This document shows positions 1 through 11,846 of a stretch of DNA of 64,000 nt, piece after piece. Source of the DNA: Arbacia lixula (lineage: Eukaryota; Echinodermata; Echinoidea; Arbacioida; Arbaciidae); the NCBI GenBank assembly GCA_963669155.1, contig OZ022593.1:16076258-16140257 (forward strand). The letters are read 5' to 3'. The notes under the pieces were generated by a model. It had not been told where the DNA came from. It saw only the letters and a program-made list of their open reading frames with translations, and ran no database searches. Positions within the stretch are counted from its first letter, which is position 1. Every line of letters begins with the position of its first letter. A program made the position numbers and the translations under genes.

Positions 1-104
1 ACATTTGGAGTAATTAGTGATTACATCACAAATCCTCAAAATGTTCAGCCTGATCACCTGTTTGAAGGCATTTTTGTCTTCCCAGTACAGTATATTCCCT
101 TTAA
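1..104. mobile_element. Foldback TTAA MITE, family A, truncated copy A1
   Basis: Partial copy of a roughly 330-380 bp palindromic element seen six times here. It starts at the window edge inside the element centre (a TTTGGAGTAATTAGTGATTA-like stretch), has lost most of the right arm, and ends with the family terminus CAGTACAGTATATTCCCT followed by TTAA at 101-104. It has no coding capacity. The TTAA at the end matches the other copies and suggests piggyBac-like mobilisation (inference). Confidence 0.8.
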
Positions 105-1177
105 TTCTGCACCATATCAATCAGCACAAAAGAATTGTGTTTCACCAGTTTGTACATGGTGTTTGTGATTAAAAAACATGTTGTGTGGTACTGTGTGAAC
201 AAAACAGGTTACATAATTTGCCACAAAGGGTATTGCTGTGACTTGTATTCACACATTGCACATATCATGAATTTTAAAAGAGAGATGGTTAAGAGAGAGT
301 AAATCTAGAAAAAAGTGCAAAAATATGTATAGACAGATAATGCCAACATTACCCCCATTCTTACGAGTATATATATCTAATCAAAATCAAAGTGTAAACT
401 CTCACAGATATGTTCACACCAGCCAACTATTACTGGCCTTTTAACTTATTAACTCTTTGTGTGCCAGATAAATTTAGTCCTTATGGGATATGTGTGCATC
501 ATTCGTGAAAATATACACACACGGCACATAAAGAATTAATATAATATGACTCAAATGTGAAAGGGCCCCCACAATTAATATACAGCAACTTTATCAAGAG
601 TGAATAATGTTACATCACCACAGATTTCTATGGATCAACAAGGAGGCCAGATCTGACTCAAGACCAGTGTTCATTAGCATATTAATCACTTTAAATGACA
701 AATCATTCCTGAGGCTGGAGATAAGGAGAGGGTGTACTATGAGCGATAGATTCATTTCTTACACAAATTTAAGATATAGGAACATCTGATTCGTCTGAAC
801 TCTCCCATTACCTTTGGTATGAAAATGTGAAGTAAGCCAATAGGGTTTTTCAAGACCTGGTAATAAAAGGGTAAGAAACATAGTTTTACAGTTGCTTTGT
901 AATCAAGAAGGTCACTTAGGCTGATGTAGATGCTAATAACCATTTTATGAAGTCGCCATTAATTGATCCAAGCTGGAAATAGGTAGCTTTTTTATTATTC
1001 AAGCTGATGAAGACGGCTCTATTAGATAATTAACCCTTCTTGTGTCAGATAAACTGCTGCTTTTTGAGAATTGTGTGAATTACTTGTGAAAAAAAATCAG
1101 ATATGGCACACGGAGGGTTGAACAGGTTTGTCTGAAATTGTAAGCAATGCAGCTCAATATTTCAGGAGACATCGTAC
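105..1177. other. Non-coding stretch, nothing recognised
   Basis: AT-rich DNA with stop codons in all frames and no clear repeat. The words GTGTGCCAGATAAA (about 461) and TGTGTCAGATAAACT (about 1040), each followed by a stretch ending in a GGCACA-type word, recur in similar form near 21038, 29650 and 58030. They look like small dispersed repeat remnants of unknown class. Confidence 0.5.
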
Positions 1178-1279
1178 CTTCAATTCTTTCTTCCTGGGAG
1201 GAGGTTCTCTGCTGTGTTGAGATTTGGATCTCTTCGGCTTGATGCGGCCAACAAACATGAACAGAGCGTGAGACGCCAT
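1178..1279 (-). CDS. Candidate first coding exon, unknown protein (partial)
   Basis: On the minus strand an ATG at 1279 in the context GAGGATGGC opens 34 codons that end in AAG at 1178, followed by a GTACGA donor. The peptide begins MASHALFMFVGRIKPKRSK and ends in a very basic, proline-rich run with PPPRKKELK. The frame stays open upstream of the ATG for at least 15 codons, so this could also be an internal exon: a possible acceptor AG lies just upstream, after a TTTTCAAAG. The segment is more GC-rich than its surroundings. I recognise no domain. The rest of the gene would lie to the left of the window. The donor is not the consensus GTAAGT and there is no second exon to test the phase, so this call is tentative. 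Confidence 0.38.
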
Positions 1280-2199
1280 CCTCCAAACTCTCTTTGAAAA
1301 CCCCCGCGCAATGGTGACAATGTATTCCAGTCAGGGCGGCAAGAATAAAAATCTCTTTGTGTTTACGCAGGAAGTTTTTACATCAAGAGCAAACTGAAAA
1401 GGTTGTGAATCTGATGATATTAAAAGGATGCAATTAATCCGTTTCACGATAGTTCAACCACAAAGATTGGCAGCATGGGATCAAAAGACAGGATCCTGTG
1501 AGTAGTTTACTGAATCAATTTGCAGTCATCCCTCTCAATGTTTTATTTGACGAGTATTCAATGGGCTTTAGTCAGTTTAAATCGCACTTCACACAATATT
1601 TGAGAAAGATATCAAATGATCATCCATCTGTGTCAGTGATCCTTTGGTACAGAGCACACATGAAGCTAAATAATTCAAGAGTGTTGAAATGGCAGATTCC
1701 CCCTCACTGTAAGCTTCTTGAGGGAAAAAATGATAACTCCTGAAAAATTGTCAAGTCAGTATTTCATGTGGGTACCAGTACTTCCAAGTGTCACACAAAT
1801 GATGGAGCACAAAATGGAGTCAGAATGTTACTTTGAAAGCAGCGTGAAAATGTTGATACCTCCCTGAACAAAATCAGGAAGTCACACTAACGGGAATCAA
1901 ATGCTCCTTTTAAAGGGTCCAACGGAAAAGATCAAAACCAGCATCAGTGACAAAGCTCTTTGAGACAAGCCTATCGTGCCATACGCTTCAAGCAAGGTGA
2001 AAGTCATTTGAAAAGGCAGATATTGGTGACGCCTTCTGCGAGTGTGATGATCCAGATGTACTGCAACCAATATTTCTGCAAAAGAACCCACTTACTTCTT
2101 TCCTTGAAGATAAGAAACCAAATTTAGCCGAGCTAGGTAGAACGATCAGAATAAAGTGTCACAATGGAAACATGACAATGACAAATTCCACAGGAAGAG
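1280..2199. other. Non-coding stretch upstream of the candidate exon
   Basis: Contains a short CpG-containing patch (1290-1380) that could be 5' untranslated or promoter DNA of the 1178-1279 candidate. The rest is AT-rich without recognised genes. No TATA or initiator motif is convincing. Confidence 0.4.
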
Positions 2200-2560
2200 G
2201 AGCTTAATTCCATGGAAGGAGAGAGAGCAATTCCTCTGTAAATGGGAGTAAGTCAGATGTCATGATCCCTCTGGAAGTGAGAGAACAATTGTTGTGTGGT
2301 GCCACAGCGGCTCGTTGGAGTCGAATCGAATCAAAAAGCAGAGTGTCCCTCCCACATGTGTGTTGACGGATCAGCACCCTGCGTCTGGAAATCAAACCCA
2401 AGCCTCGAAAAAACAGTCACGTCTCGGGGTCGTCAGGTAATCAAGACCGAGACGAATCCAGGGCTCCCTCATCCCTCGGAGTAGAGTTATTGAATCCAGA
2501 CGCAATCAAGAAATCAAGAGATATCGCCAACCCTCGTTTGGTTCCCCCCAATTTTGCAAT
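2200..2560. other. GC-rich island with possible 129-nt exon (+ strand)
   Basis: CpG-containing block in AT-rich surroundings. On the plus strand an acceptor-like GTGGTGCCACAG ends at about 2306. From there 43 open codons run to CGTCAG at about 2435, followed by GTAATC as a possible donor, keeping phase 0 to 0. The peptide would include ECPSHMCVDGSAPCVWK, with three cysteines. There is no homology I can name. A regulatory element is equally possible. The 17-base word CACAGCGGCTCGTTGGA recurs with one inserted T near 54845. Confidence 0.25.
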
Positions 2561-3740
2561 TCCGGGAGAGTTATTATAGTATGATATATCAGTTATCTCC
2601 ACGCCAATGTTTTTGACAGCATGTGCAGTTATGTGCGCGTGATTAAACACTGCAACGAGGTGGCACAGTCATGTAGATGGAATCAGAGATGCTGGAGTTG
2701 ATTTCCGTAGACGACAAATCTTGGCAGCCTGGCCCCCTCAATCCAGGGAGAGAGATACAATGGTATGATATAGGCGCTTTATCTTGATGCAAAGTTGCTT
2801 ATTTTGCCAATCAAAGAGGAAAAAATGTGAAGATATAAAGATGGCGGTGAAAAAATAATCCTTAAAATCAGAAGTTAGGTGAGGAGCAACGTCAGCCACC
2901 TGCTCTCTGTAAAAGATGGCACGGTTATCCAGTTTATCTTGATGAAGAATTGTTTTCCTCTGAGAGAACAACTTGCTTGACGTTGCTAAATCAGAACTTA
3001 ACTCTCGACTGTTCCACTTCCTCTCTCCTGTATCAACTAATTTCTTTTGACTTCACTGCTTTGTTTGCCAACAAAGCTAACAGGTTTGGCTGACAGGACG
3101 ACAAATTTCAAGAAATTGAATCGTACGAATCAGCGAACATATGCCGGAGCCATATTCCTTTCTGTGATCTGAGCCAAACAAAGATGCATCAACACACTTG
3201 AGGAAATGAAGTAATAAGTCAAACACACACACACAACACATTGCGCTTCTCTGAAAGAACACTCATGTATAGACCGCAACTTGCTTTCTCGATGTCAAGG
3301 AAAGCATACGGATGGTCGGACAGGCGGAAAACATATGATGAGAGAAAAATTACTAATCCTCCACAATTAGGAGAGGAGAAAAAGAATGAGCACAGATGGG
3401 CCACGAGGCTGCAGCTAAGTCATGGGGTGAGCAATGTGTCACTTAACGAGCCCTCCGAAAAAGCATGACTCCCTCCTAGCTCCTTCTCGATCGCAACTAA
3501 ATCACCGCTAATTCAGAGGCCCCTTTCAAGCCCGCAAGGTTACCACAGTTACAGCTCAACTTGACAAATTGCGCGATCCAAGAGTATTTTGGCTTCTTCC
3601 TTGGCAAAGACCTTTTAAACGGAGTGATTGACTGGGTTGAAGCTAACTTAAGGGGCTGGATGTTCGGCTGCGGTGGATAGCGACATGGTCTTAACCCTCT
3701 CCTTCCTGAGTTTTGCCTCGGGATGGCAGGGGAGGGTTAC
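2561..3740. other. Non-coding, moderately GC-rich, possible regulatory DNA
   Basis: No supported gene. The blocks at 2880-3000 and 3480-3680 are richer in CpG and in mixed transcription-factor-like words (for example GAGTGATTGACTGGG near 3620) than the flanks. A short (CA)n lies at 3224-3238. The open frames here lack good splice sites. Confidence 0.35.
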
Positions 3741-3748
3741 TCTCTCTC

Positions 3749-3854
3749 CGCCCCCCCCCCCCCTCTCTCTCTCTCTCTCTTTCTCTCTCCTCTTTCTCTC
3801 TGTCCTCTGTCCTCTCTCCTCTTTCTCTCTCCTCTCTCTCTCTCTCCTCCCCCC

Positions 3855-3887
<33 letters not shown>

Positions 3888-3909
3888 TCCTCCCCCCCTC
3901 TCTCTCTCT
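3749..3909. repeat. Poly-C followed by interrupted (CT)n
   Basis: A C13 run leads into about 140 bp of CT repeats broken by TTTCT, TGTCCTC and CCCCCC. Long open frames on this stretch are Leu/Ser/Pro repeat translations, not genes. Confidence 0.95.
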
Positions 3910-6365
3910 TAATTGCTTAGTTTACCAACACAGACCAAAATTGTGGCTCTATTTTATTATGTGCGTGGGCAAGATCAGACTATAGCCTGAATTGACATGC
4001 ATATCTTTAAAAGGCCTTAATCTACGTTCTAGCCTGTGGAGTATGCTGTTTTTCTTCATCATGTACCACTACAATCACAACTAGGTCAGGACACATAGAC
4101 TAAGTACTTTACCCTCTTCTCTCTGGAGGGAGAGTGTAATAATGATAGTCTTCGGGTCCAGACGCTCTTGTTAGTTGTCCAAAATATAGTGGGGAAAACA
4201 ATTCTAGAACATACACTATCTATGGGAAGTAGTCTTTCACATTAAAACCTATTGACTGAATAACAAGGGTCTGAATCTGTAAACTAGATATGGGTCGGAG
4301 ATAGTGCTGGTGAATTTTCAATCAAGTACCTCAATAAAAGCACTTTATAATGATTGCTGAAGGAAGACAAGAATATTGGTCTTTAAGAACAGGTGGTCTT
4401 TATGTTCATGTTATTCTTATGTAGGTTTAAAAGAGAAACACTTTACAAGGGAAACAAATGTTTCTCATTATAGGCAGGTAGGCTCTCTATACAGGTGATC
4501 GCTAGAGAGGTTTCTCTGCTTCATTATAGTCTGATGTCTGCAATACACTCTCTTCTTTCTCTCTCCTTAGACACATCATTAAAATCTTTAACAGGAAGAT
4601 ATTAATTTCCCATGCTGAAACACCTTATTCTAATATTTCCTTTTTTTCTTCAAATGACTAAGTGTGAATGGACTACAGGTAGTTAAATGTTTGAGTGATG
4701 AAAGTACGGAGGGTACTATTCTCATTTCCAGACATGCTTTTTGACACATTTTACTGATCACCTTCTATCACTTTTGCAGTCAAACCTGCCCGCTAAAAGG
4801 GGAAATGCAGGGTTTTATGAAGACATAAAATCATAGTCTTTATAGACAAGTGCAACTTCATTATAAACACGTTTACATTGTTCAATTACATTGACTGGCT
4901 TTACAAACACACATAGTCATTATTAATTGTGGAGAAGAAGACGTTGCATGTCTGGAATCAACACAATGAGGGGAAGTCTTTTTTTAAACCTTCAAAATCA
5001 GGGTTTTAATTGCATTATTACAATTGATGACTAAAATTGCTGATCGGGTTCACATTGTAACTTTACAGTAAGAATGATGGATAGTCTTTATACAGCCGAG
5101 TGACCAGACTCATTTCCCGCTTCTCTCGCTGAGGTTTAAAGGAATTAAGACTCCAGATTTTCTCATTGCTAATTCTGCTTCCTCAGACAGATGTCTCCTT
5201 TCTTAAGTGTTCTGAATTAATTTCTAAAAAATCTGAAATATTCTTTCCCTCCCATTATCATGGGCTTATACACTGTGTTATTAACCAATGGTCTTTTCAC
5301 ACCTTGGGGCAACGAAGGTTAACTTATTCAGGACCGAAGCCTTTTAAAAACTGATCATTGTTTAGCTACAAAATTGGCAACACTTCTTTGTTAAAATCAG
5401 ATTTCTCTCATAAAACGGAACATACATATCATTGTAAATCAACGTTATGTCAAAATCATATAATTTAAAGCAAAAGCTCTGCCAATTTGAAGTGCAAAAG
5501 CATGATTTGAACCTTTTCAGCACATTGCCAATTTGAAGATGTTGTGATCGTTTGACCTTTATTTTGCTTTAAAAAAAACACCTTACGTACATATATGTTA
5601 TATTTATCACTTCATGACAAAAATGGATTAATCTTATGGAAAAATCTATGCTCTTTCATGTGATGTGTCTGTTCTAATTGTCAATACTTGATATCAACCG
5701 TAATAGCACCAAACCGCATATCTGTGGTTCTTGGTCCTAAATGGATTAAGGGAGGGGTGGGCAGCTGACTGACAGGAGATGCGGGGAGGTGTGGTAGGAC
5801 ACGGATGGCTGAAAGAGCTCAGTGTTTGGATACGGTACAATCACGCTGCAATCTTAACCCTCAGCTTCCTGGCTTGTCTCAAGTGGAGGAAGGGGAGGGG
5901 GTTCCTCTTAAATTTGCCCTCAAAGCGAGAATCTTTCAAAGCACTTTCCACCTGCTGCAGGTCATATTCTGAGCAGATCAGTCTGAATTTAAACGTTTGC
6001 TGTTGGATCGTTTTCGCGCAGATTTGCCCTTTCAGAGGCAAGGGCATCAATATCAATTTGAATTTATTGATTATCAATTTACTATTTCAGTATCAGCCAA
6101 AATGCTGATCTATCGGGCACCCATGCAATACTTGTGCAACGACGTAAACGTGATGCATACGTGTAAATGGTTAATAACATGCTTCATTTGCAAATAAGTC
6201 CATTTGCATGGCACAGAGGTTTTTATTAATCAAGTTCATGAGATTATCCCTTTGATTGCCAAATAAAATAATGCTCTATGGGATTGTATGTATTACTTAT
6301 GAATAAATATACGTTTTATGCAAAGACTTGAATATTTTTGAGAAAGAAATGGCTCATACAAGTGA
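3910..6365. other. Non-coding stretch with remnants of an hAT-like repeat
   Basis: AT-rich. At 4384-4527 lies a remnant of the repeat whose ends read CTATACAGGTGAT and GGTGGTCTTTA (compare 9357-10451, 30110 and 52620). No exon could be supported between 4530 and 6365. The open frame at 5779-6108 has no splice or homology support. Confidence 0.5.
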
Positions 6366-6545
6366 CATCACAGTCTAGCTTCCATACTGTCAAGCATTTC
6401 CAAACCAAACCAAACCAATAAAGGAGTCTGGCTGCAGAAGACTAATCATTCTTGAGTTTTTTTGTCTCCAGCTCAGATGGACTGAGAAAAGAGAAGAATG
6501 ATTCATTGAATAGTCTGAGACTTTATTCTTCAGTTTAGATAAAAA
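6366..6545 (+). mobile_element. AGCCTGG MITE, family B, degenerate copy
   Basis: Starts with AGTCTAGCTTCCATACTG and continues with CAAACCAATAAAGGAGTCTG, CTGCAGAAGACTAATCATTC and a GAATGATTCATTGAATAGTC arm. It matches the order of words in better copies at 12192, 12573, 21862 and 54507. The right terminus is not recognisable. Confidence 0.6.
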
Positions 6546-6631
6546 AAAATGTCCAAAAGACTGGAAGTCAAGCTAGCAATAGTGTATGAGATCAAATGTA
6601 AAGAAATCATTCGAAAATGGGCGGAAACTGA

Positions 6632-6668
6632 TACACACACACAAACACACACACAAACACACACACAC
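6632..6668. repeat. (CA)n microsatellite
   Basis: ACACACACACAAACACAC-type repeat, followed by T-rich sequence. A second (AC)n with a poly-A tail lies at 6977-7020. Confidence 0.95.
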
Positions 6669-6974
6669 TTTTTTTCAATAATGTTTATTATGTTCCATTT
6701 CAAATAATACATACAGCCACATATACAAAAAAAAAATATTACATAATTTCTCTTCACATAATTTACGATAAACAAAAGAAAAGATATTCTTTTCATACAT
6801 ACACTTTAGTTTTCCTTTGTTCTATGTTTATCTCAAGCAATATGACAACATTAAAGAAAAAAAATCATCTGATTATTTTTCTTTCATACTATTATATTCA
6901 CAATGGACTTTAATGTAAATATTTAAGACATGTACATTCATTTACTTAATGAAAACAAAGAAAATCTCAATAAA

Positions 6975-6976
<2 letters not shown>

Positions 6977-7005
<29 letters not shown>

Positions 7006-7030
7006 AATAAAAAAAAAAAACAACAACAAT
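6977..7030. repeat. (AC)n plus poly-A and CAA repeats
   Basis: About 12 AC units, then AAACAAATAAAAAAAAAA and CAACAACAA. Composition only. It could be the tail of an unrecognised retroposon. Confidence 0.85.
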
Positions 7031-9356
7031 GAGGCGAACGTCCAATTGAAATTGCTATCTCTAAATCATGTGCGCTTCTTTGACGCAACAGCCACTGCCA
7101 ACAAATTCATCACTAGGTGGGAACATCGAGGGGGAGGTTTATAGTCCTATTTTTTCCAGACATGTCGTGTTAGAAGATGTAAGATAACTCCAAAGATGGG
7201 AACTGAAGGAAAATTGGGGAAATCAAGTCAGGTAGCGGGGCAATTTCCAGGGGAAATAGAAACCATTGGACCGATTGCAAACAAACACCTTCTCTTCACA
7301 CGAGAGAAAGAGGTACTTCTCCTCATCTTTTTTCTTTTTATCTACACTGACAATTTTTTGTTTGATATCAAACCATCCTGTCAGTTTACTAGATTGTATT
7401 TTGTTCTTTATTGGGTTATTGGCAATTTTTCTTTTGTATTTAAACCATCTTACCGGTTTACTTGCTTGTAGCTTATTTTATTTTTGCGTTGTTTTCACTA
7501 GTATACAAGCTGTTGCTATCCCACATTTTTTCAATTACAGTATCAGCTGCCATCCTAGGCGCGGAGTTGGCTGCTCCACCTTTTTTATTCAGTTTTTGTT
7601 TAGTATTGCTATAATGCTGGGGGAAAATTAACCCTCGCTTATTTAAGCAATGTGTATATCATCTTGGTAATGACTCTTTTTAATGCAAGACAGACATGAA
7701 TAGTCACTGAACCTTCAAATTGGCAACACACTGAAAATGCTTGTGCTACATTTCTAGGCTATATTCACAAATGACCAAATGATAATTCCATTTCAAATGT
7801 AATGGTCAATTTCACTCCACTGACTCAATTTCACTATCCTGGAATATATTTCCTTTTGAAATTATATTTTGAGCATGTTAGCTGAATACACCACCTTGAT
7901 GGTCATTCACATAAACATCCTACTTGCCATAGTGCCACTATTCACAGGCCTTTCACTCATGTTCTCGTCTATTGCGGAGGAGTATATTGCTGTGGCATTC
8001 ATGAATTGCTTAGTAAAAGATTTTCGGTCTTTACAGCCGGAGGAAAGCACCTACATCAAAGTGCAAGCCGGAAATTTCCCGTGTGAATGCTCCATTAATC
8101 CTTTTGGACTGCTAAGCATTCACCACGTCGTCTTGTCATTAATGTTTGCTCATTTCCTTAGGCTACACATTGAGGAAATTGGCTGGATTTATGGGTTCTC
8201 AACTGAAAAATCACAAAATTTGGAATTATCCTGACAAGATCTAGAGAAGTAAGCCCACCTCCATCACACCATGCTTGCATGAGTGTTCTTGCCCAAAGCT
8301 CTTTCCTTTCCAAGTACCTGGATCAACCCCCCTCCTGCACTTATGCCGTATGACACTTATGGACATACCCATTTCACACTGAATACAGTGCTCTTCATAA
8401 TACAACCCTAATCTTGTGCTGCTTTCATTTAATTTTTTTTATGAAGCATTATCTAACTTTCAACTTTAACATTGGGGAACAAGCTAATAGGGTCGTTGAA
8501 GAGGATACTCTGCAGAAATTCATGACTATTGAAAGCAAAACCATTTCATTCTTGACCATGATAGGCAATATCCTCTTTGGTCAACCAAACACAAGAGTAC
8601 ACAAGAATGGCGCCCATGGGTCATGTCAATAATCAACAGTGCCTCTAAAGTGGCCCAGAAAAGGGTGACGCAATACAAAATACAAAATGAACAAACTGTT
8701 GATAATAAAGGCGCAGTTGTGGTAATGATTATGGAATGTAATCATGGCATAACCATTATGTTATCATTGTCTGGTCCAGATTTTGCTTGATTAATTCAAC
8801 ACTTTTATGATTTTGACACAATTCCTGCCTGGTATCTTAGAATTTTGGTCATGACAAAACAGCACTTCATTTTATCCATGTTCCATTGTCTTTACCATGA
8901 CTACCCCTTACCTTTAAAGGCGTGGTCTGAATAGGGTTCTTAACATGAAAAAAATAGAGCTCGAATATCATCAATAATTAAATTATCTGAGGTTTCTGAC
9001 ATACCGGTACCTTCCCACGGGCCGGGGGAAAGCCCGTATTAGTCATACGGTAAGATGATGAAGGGAGTCATGTCTTATCCAAGACAATCTTAATGTCGTT
9101 AATGTTGCTGAGCTGATCCAAAATAGACCGCAATCCGCAACGGAACGGCTCATTATCCATGCTTCTGTCTAAATCCTCATGTCATAAATGCTTCATATCA
9201 TGTTTGATCCCTAGCACTGGGACCATGTTGAGTGGTTATATGATTATGCGCATGAATAATAAGGAGAATTAAAAAGGGGCAGAGAGACAGAAGGGCGTCT
9301 ATAGGATAGGAATAGAAATAGGATACAGGTTTTTGGATATAAACATTTGCAGCTAT
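7031..9356. other. Non-coding stretch, no supported gene
   Basis: Open frames at 7196-7631 and 7869-8234 (up to 121 codons) are T-rich, hydrophobic translations without splice sites or family features. A small inverted repeat lies at about 9003-9050 (ACCTTCCCACGGGCCGGGGG region). Nothing else is recognised. Confidence 0.5.
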
Positions 9357-9497
9357 GTACAGTGAAACCTGTATAGAAAGACCGTGAGGGAAATAAGAAA
9401 TGCTGTTTTTATCAGTAGGTGGCCTTTCTGTACAGTTACTTTCACTCTTAACTTGCCTGGAGTAAAACCCGGCCCTCTGTGCCAGAGATTTTCTCTA

Positions 9498-9827
9498 TTA
9501 AAGGGCATATACTGTACTGGGAAGGCAAAAAAAGCTTTTAAAATGTCATTGTTAGCCATCTTCTTACCAATGGTCTTAAATTCATTTATTGTTTATTTTA
9601 GAAGCTTGCTGAAAGTTATTTGCCCTCAAATGATCCACATATGGAGTAATTAATGATTAATGATTAAATCACTAATTACTCCAAATGTAGATCATTTGAG
9701 GGCAAATAACTTTCAGCAAGCTTCTAAAATGGACAATACGTAAATTTAAGACAATTGGTAAGAAGATTGCTAACAATTACATTTTGAAGGCTGTTTTTGC
9801 CTTCCCAGTACAGTATATGCCCTTTAA
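9498..9827. mobile_element. Foldback TTAA MITE, family A, copy A2
   Basis: Flanked by TTAA at 9498-9501 and 9824-9827. The left terminus is AGGGCATATACTGTACTGGG and the right is its complement ending ATATGCCCT. Arms of about 155 bp pair around a centre of ATTAATGATTAATGATTAAA. No long open frame that is not palindrome-derived. The 12-base word TTTTCTCTATTA also lies on both sides (9489-9500 and 9830-9841), so the insertion site may itself be duplicated sequence. Confidence 0.9.
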
Positions 9828-9909
9828 AGTTTTCTCTATTAGAGTTTGGTTGCAAATTTGCAACAGTGGCACGTTACCCCTTAGTCGCAAAAATGCGACA
9901 GCAGCAGGT

Positions 9910-10377
9910 TAAAAATAATAATGATAATAAATCATTTATAGAGGGCAGAAACTATATTTATATATTCTACTGCGCTGCAAGAGCTCCTACATGCACTTCT
10001 GCTACATAATGCTATATAATTTAAATCATGGTCAGAAATAAATTAGGTGTATGTTTAGAACAAACTGGTTTTCACCTTTGATTTAAACCTGTCTAATGTT
10101 TTAGACTTCCTGATGTCTACAGGTAGTTTACTCCACAATCTAGGAGCTGCACAAAAAAATTATCTGTCACCTAGGGTTACTTTTGTTCTTATTTGGGGGA
10201 CTTGCAACAAAAATGTGTCTTGTGTACTGTGGAGATTATGACCATGGGTTTGACATTTAAAATTCAGTAATTCATCAATGTATCTAGGAGCCTGACCATT
10301 TAGCGCTTTAAAGACTATCACCATTCACCAACATCTTAAATTTAATTCTTTGGCGTATGGGCAGCAAGTGCAAGTAC
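9910..10377 (-). pseudogene. 5'-truncated LINE: C-terminal end of reverse-transcriptase ORF2
   Basis: Minus-strand translation gives the hallmark end of CR1/L2/Rex-type LINE ORF2. LHLLPIRQRIKFKML is followed, after a frameshift, by VFKALNGQAPRYIDELL, then FLLQVPQIRTKVTLGDR, an in-frame TAA, FFCAAPRLWSKLPVDIRK and finally VKTSLF with a natural stop at about 10061. A 3' UTR of about 130 bp ends in an (ATT)n-like tail near 9911-9935. So only about the last 100 codons survive, with one stop and one frameshift. It cannot be active. Family assignment within the CR1/L2 group is uncertain. Confidence 0.88.
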
Positions 10378-10473
10378 AGGTTTCAATATTGAAAATGTTG
10401 TTCAAGAGATGACCTTTCTATACAGGTGATTGCTGAACATATTCACTGTATAACATTACTTTAATGCTAAAGC

Positions 10474-11001
10474 TTAAAGATTGTCAGTCCCTTTTGCAAG
10501 CTTAAAATTTGAAATCATCTATCACGATCGTAAATTGAAGAAAGTGTGATTCAAGACCATTTCTAAGAATATAGCATGTTGAAGCTTTTTGTATATGTAA
10601 AAAATTTCAGCCGTTAAATTTCAAACCGACTTTTTTCGTACCACGAAAAAAGTATTAGTCTTTGTTACAGTATCTATGTGGTTATTATGCGTGTGTGAAA
10701 TCCTAATTTTATGAGTAACTTCCAAACTTTGGAGATGATTCCTTCTGAAGAACATTTTTTTTCATAATGCGTTTTATAATTTAATTAACAGATTAATCAA
10801 TAAAGCAGATATTTCAACACAAGCTGCTAAGAGCCTGGGGTAAAGACTATTAATCATACGTTGTTTACGTGCATTATTTGAATTTTACACTACGTATCAG
10901 TTTCAAATTGTGAATATAGAGCTTGCTGACACTTCTCTATATGTTTTGCCAATGTTTCGACGGTTTTGTGGTGATCTGAAAAAGGGACTGGCTGTCTTTA
11001 A
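10474..11001. mobile_element. TTAA element, family D, copy D1
   Basis: 528 bp including TTAA at 10474-10477 and 10998-11001. The left TIR is AGATTGTCAGTCCCTTTTGC and the right end is AAAAGGGACTGGCTGTCT (inverse with a few changes). The body is nearly identical to 35363-35888, differing mostly by substitutions and 1-2 base indels. It has no intact transposase, so it is non-autonomous. TTAA duplications suggest a piggyBac-type transposase in trans (inference). Confidence 0.88.
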
Positions 11002-11807
11002 TGTGATATCTATGAGCAAGAAATATAAATGTAATTTAGCCTTTAGCTTCCCTTATAGCAAATATATATGTTTTGAATTGATATCCCAGATTTATATCTG
11101 TCTGGATTCACACCCAGGTAACACTCTCCACAATGTTTTTTTTTTTTTTTCAATTTTTCATTATCACATCAATTCCATTCTGAAACATTCATGCATGTAT
11201 TAATACACAATATATTCAGAAATAACTTGAACATCAAAATAAAGGAAGCATGAATTTTTGTGCAGACAATGATGAAACATACAAGTATTTTAGTTACCAT
11301 GCAATTCATAGAGTAGGTTTCCGTTTCAGTTCATGAAATCTCACTTTTCCTAAAATCAATCATTCTGCTACATGCTGTGAGTTTCCCCACATCATCCTTT
11401 CATGTAGTAAGTCCATGATGACTAATTATTATGAAATATTACCAGTAAACATGAATGATATCACCACGGAAACAGGATCTCCCTCCCTGGCTTGCGTGTG
11501 CCTGGCGTAGGAAGACTGTTAATATCCACAGGTTTAATATTCCGCACAGGTTTTATATTTCGCACACATTAGTCCATGTATCTCTTATAAATGAAGCCCC
11601 AGAAACATGCAAAACACAGAGTAATATTTCATTCTCTGTTGGTAATCAAAGCTTCAATCTATACTTCTTTGCCGCTGAGGTAGAAAAAAACAGAATCATC
11701 ACCATGAAACCATGACAACATCCGCAAATAAGATTCTTTTTCTTGCCATTTCTATTTCTCTGTATGAGTTCATGTCATTAAAAACATAAGAAGAATAACA
11801 AAACAAA

Positions 11808-11846
<39 letters not shown>

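Larger units (their letters stand above)
9357..10451. mobile_element. Composite hAT-like element interrupted by a MITE and a LINE
   Basis: The left end at about 9358 reads CAGTGAAACCTGTATAGAAA. The right end at about 10405-10447 reads ACCTTTCTATACAGGT and finishes with TTCACTGTA, roughly the inverse of the left end with an insertion. Between them sit family A copy A2 (9498-9827) and a LINE fragment (9910-10377). CAG-initial termini with a CCTGTATAGAAAGACC core are seen in many invertebrate non-autonomous elements. Assignment to hAT is my inference and no 8-bp duplication was confirmed. Confidence 0.5.

Noticed and set aside
7196..7631. Two overlapping hydrophobic frames of 91 and 121 codons
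   Set aside because: T-rich composition explains the Phe/Leu/Ile content. No signal-peptide-plus-domain pattern, and the frames end arbitrarily.
7869..8234. 121-codon frame with possible membrane segments
   Set aside because: Considered a single-exon gene, but no family motif, codon composition like surrounding DNA, and no promoter or poly-A signal.
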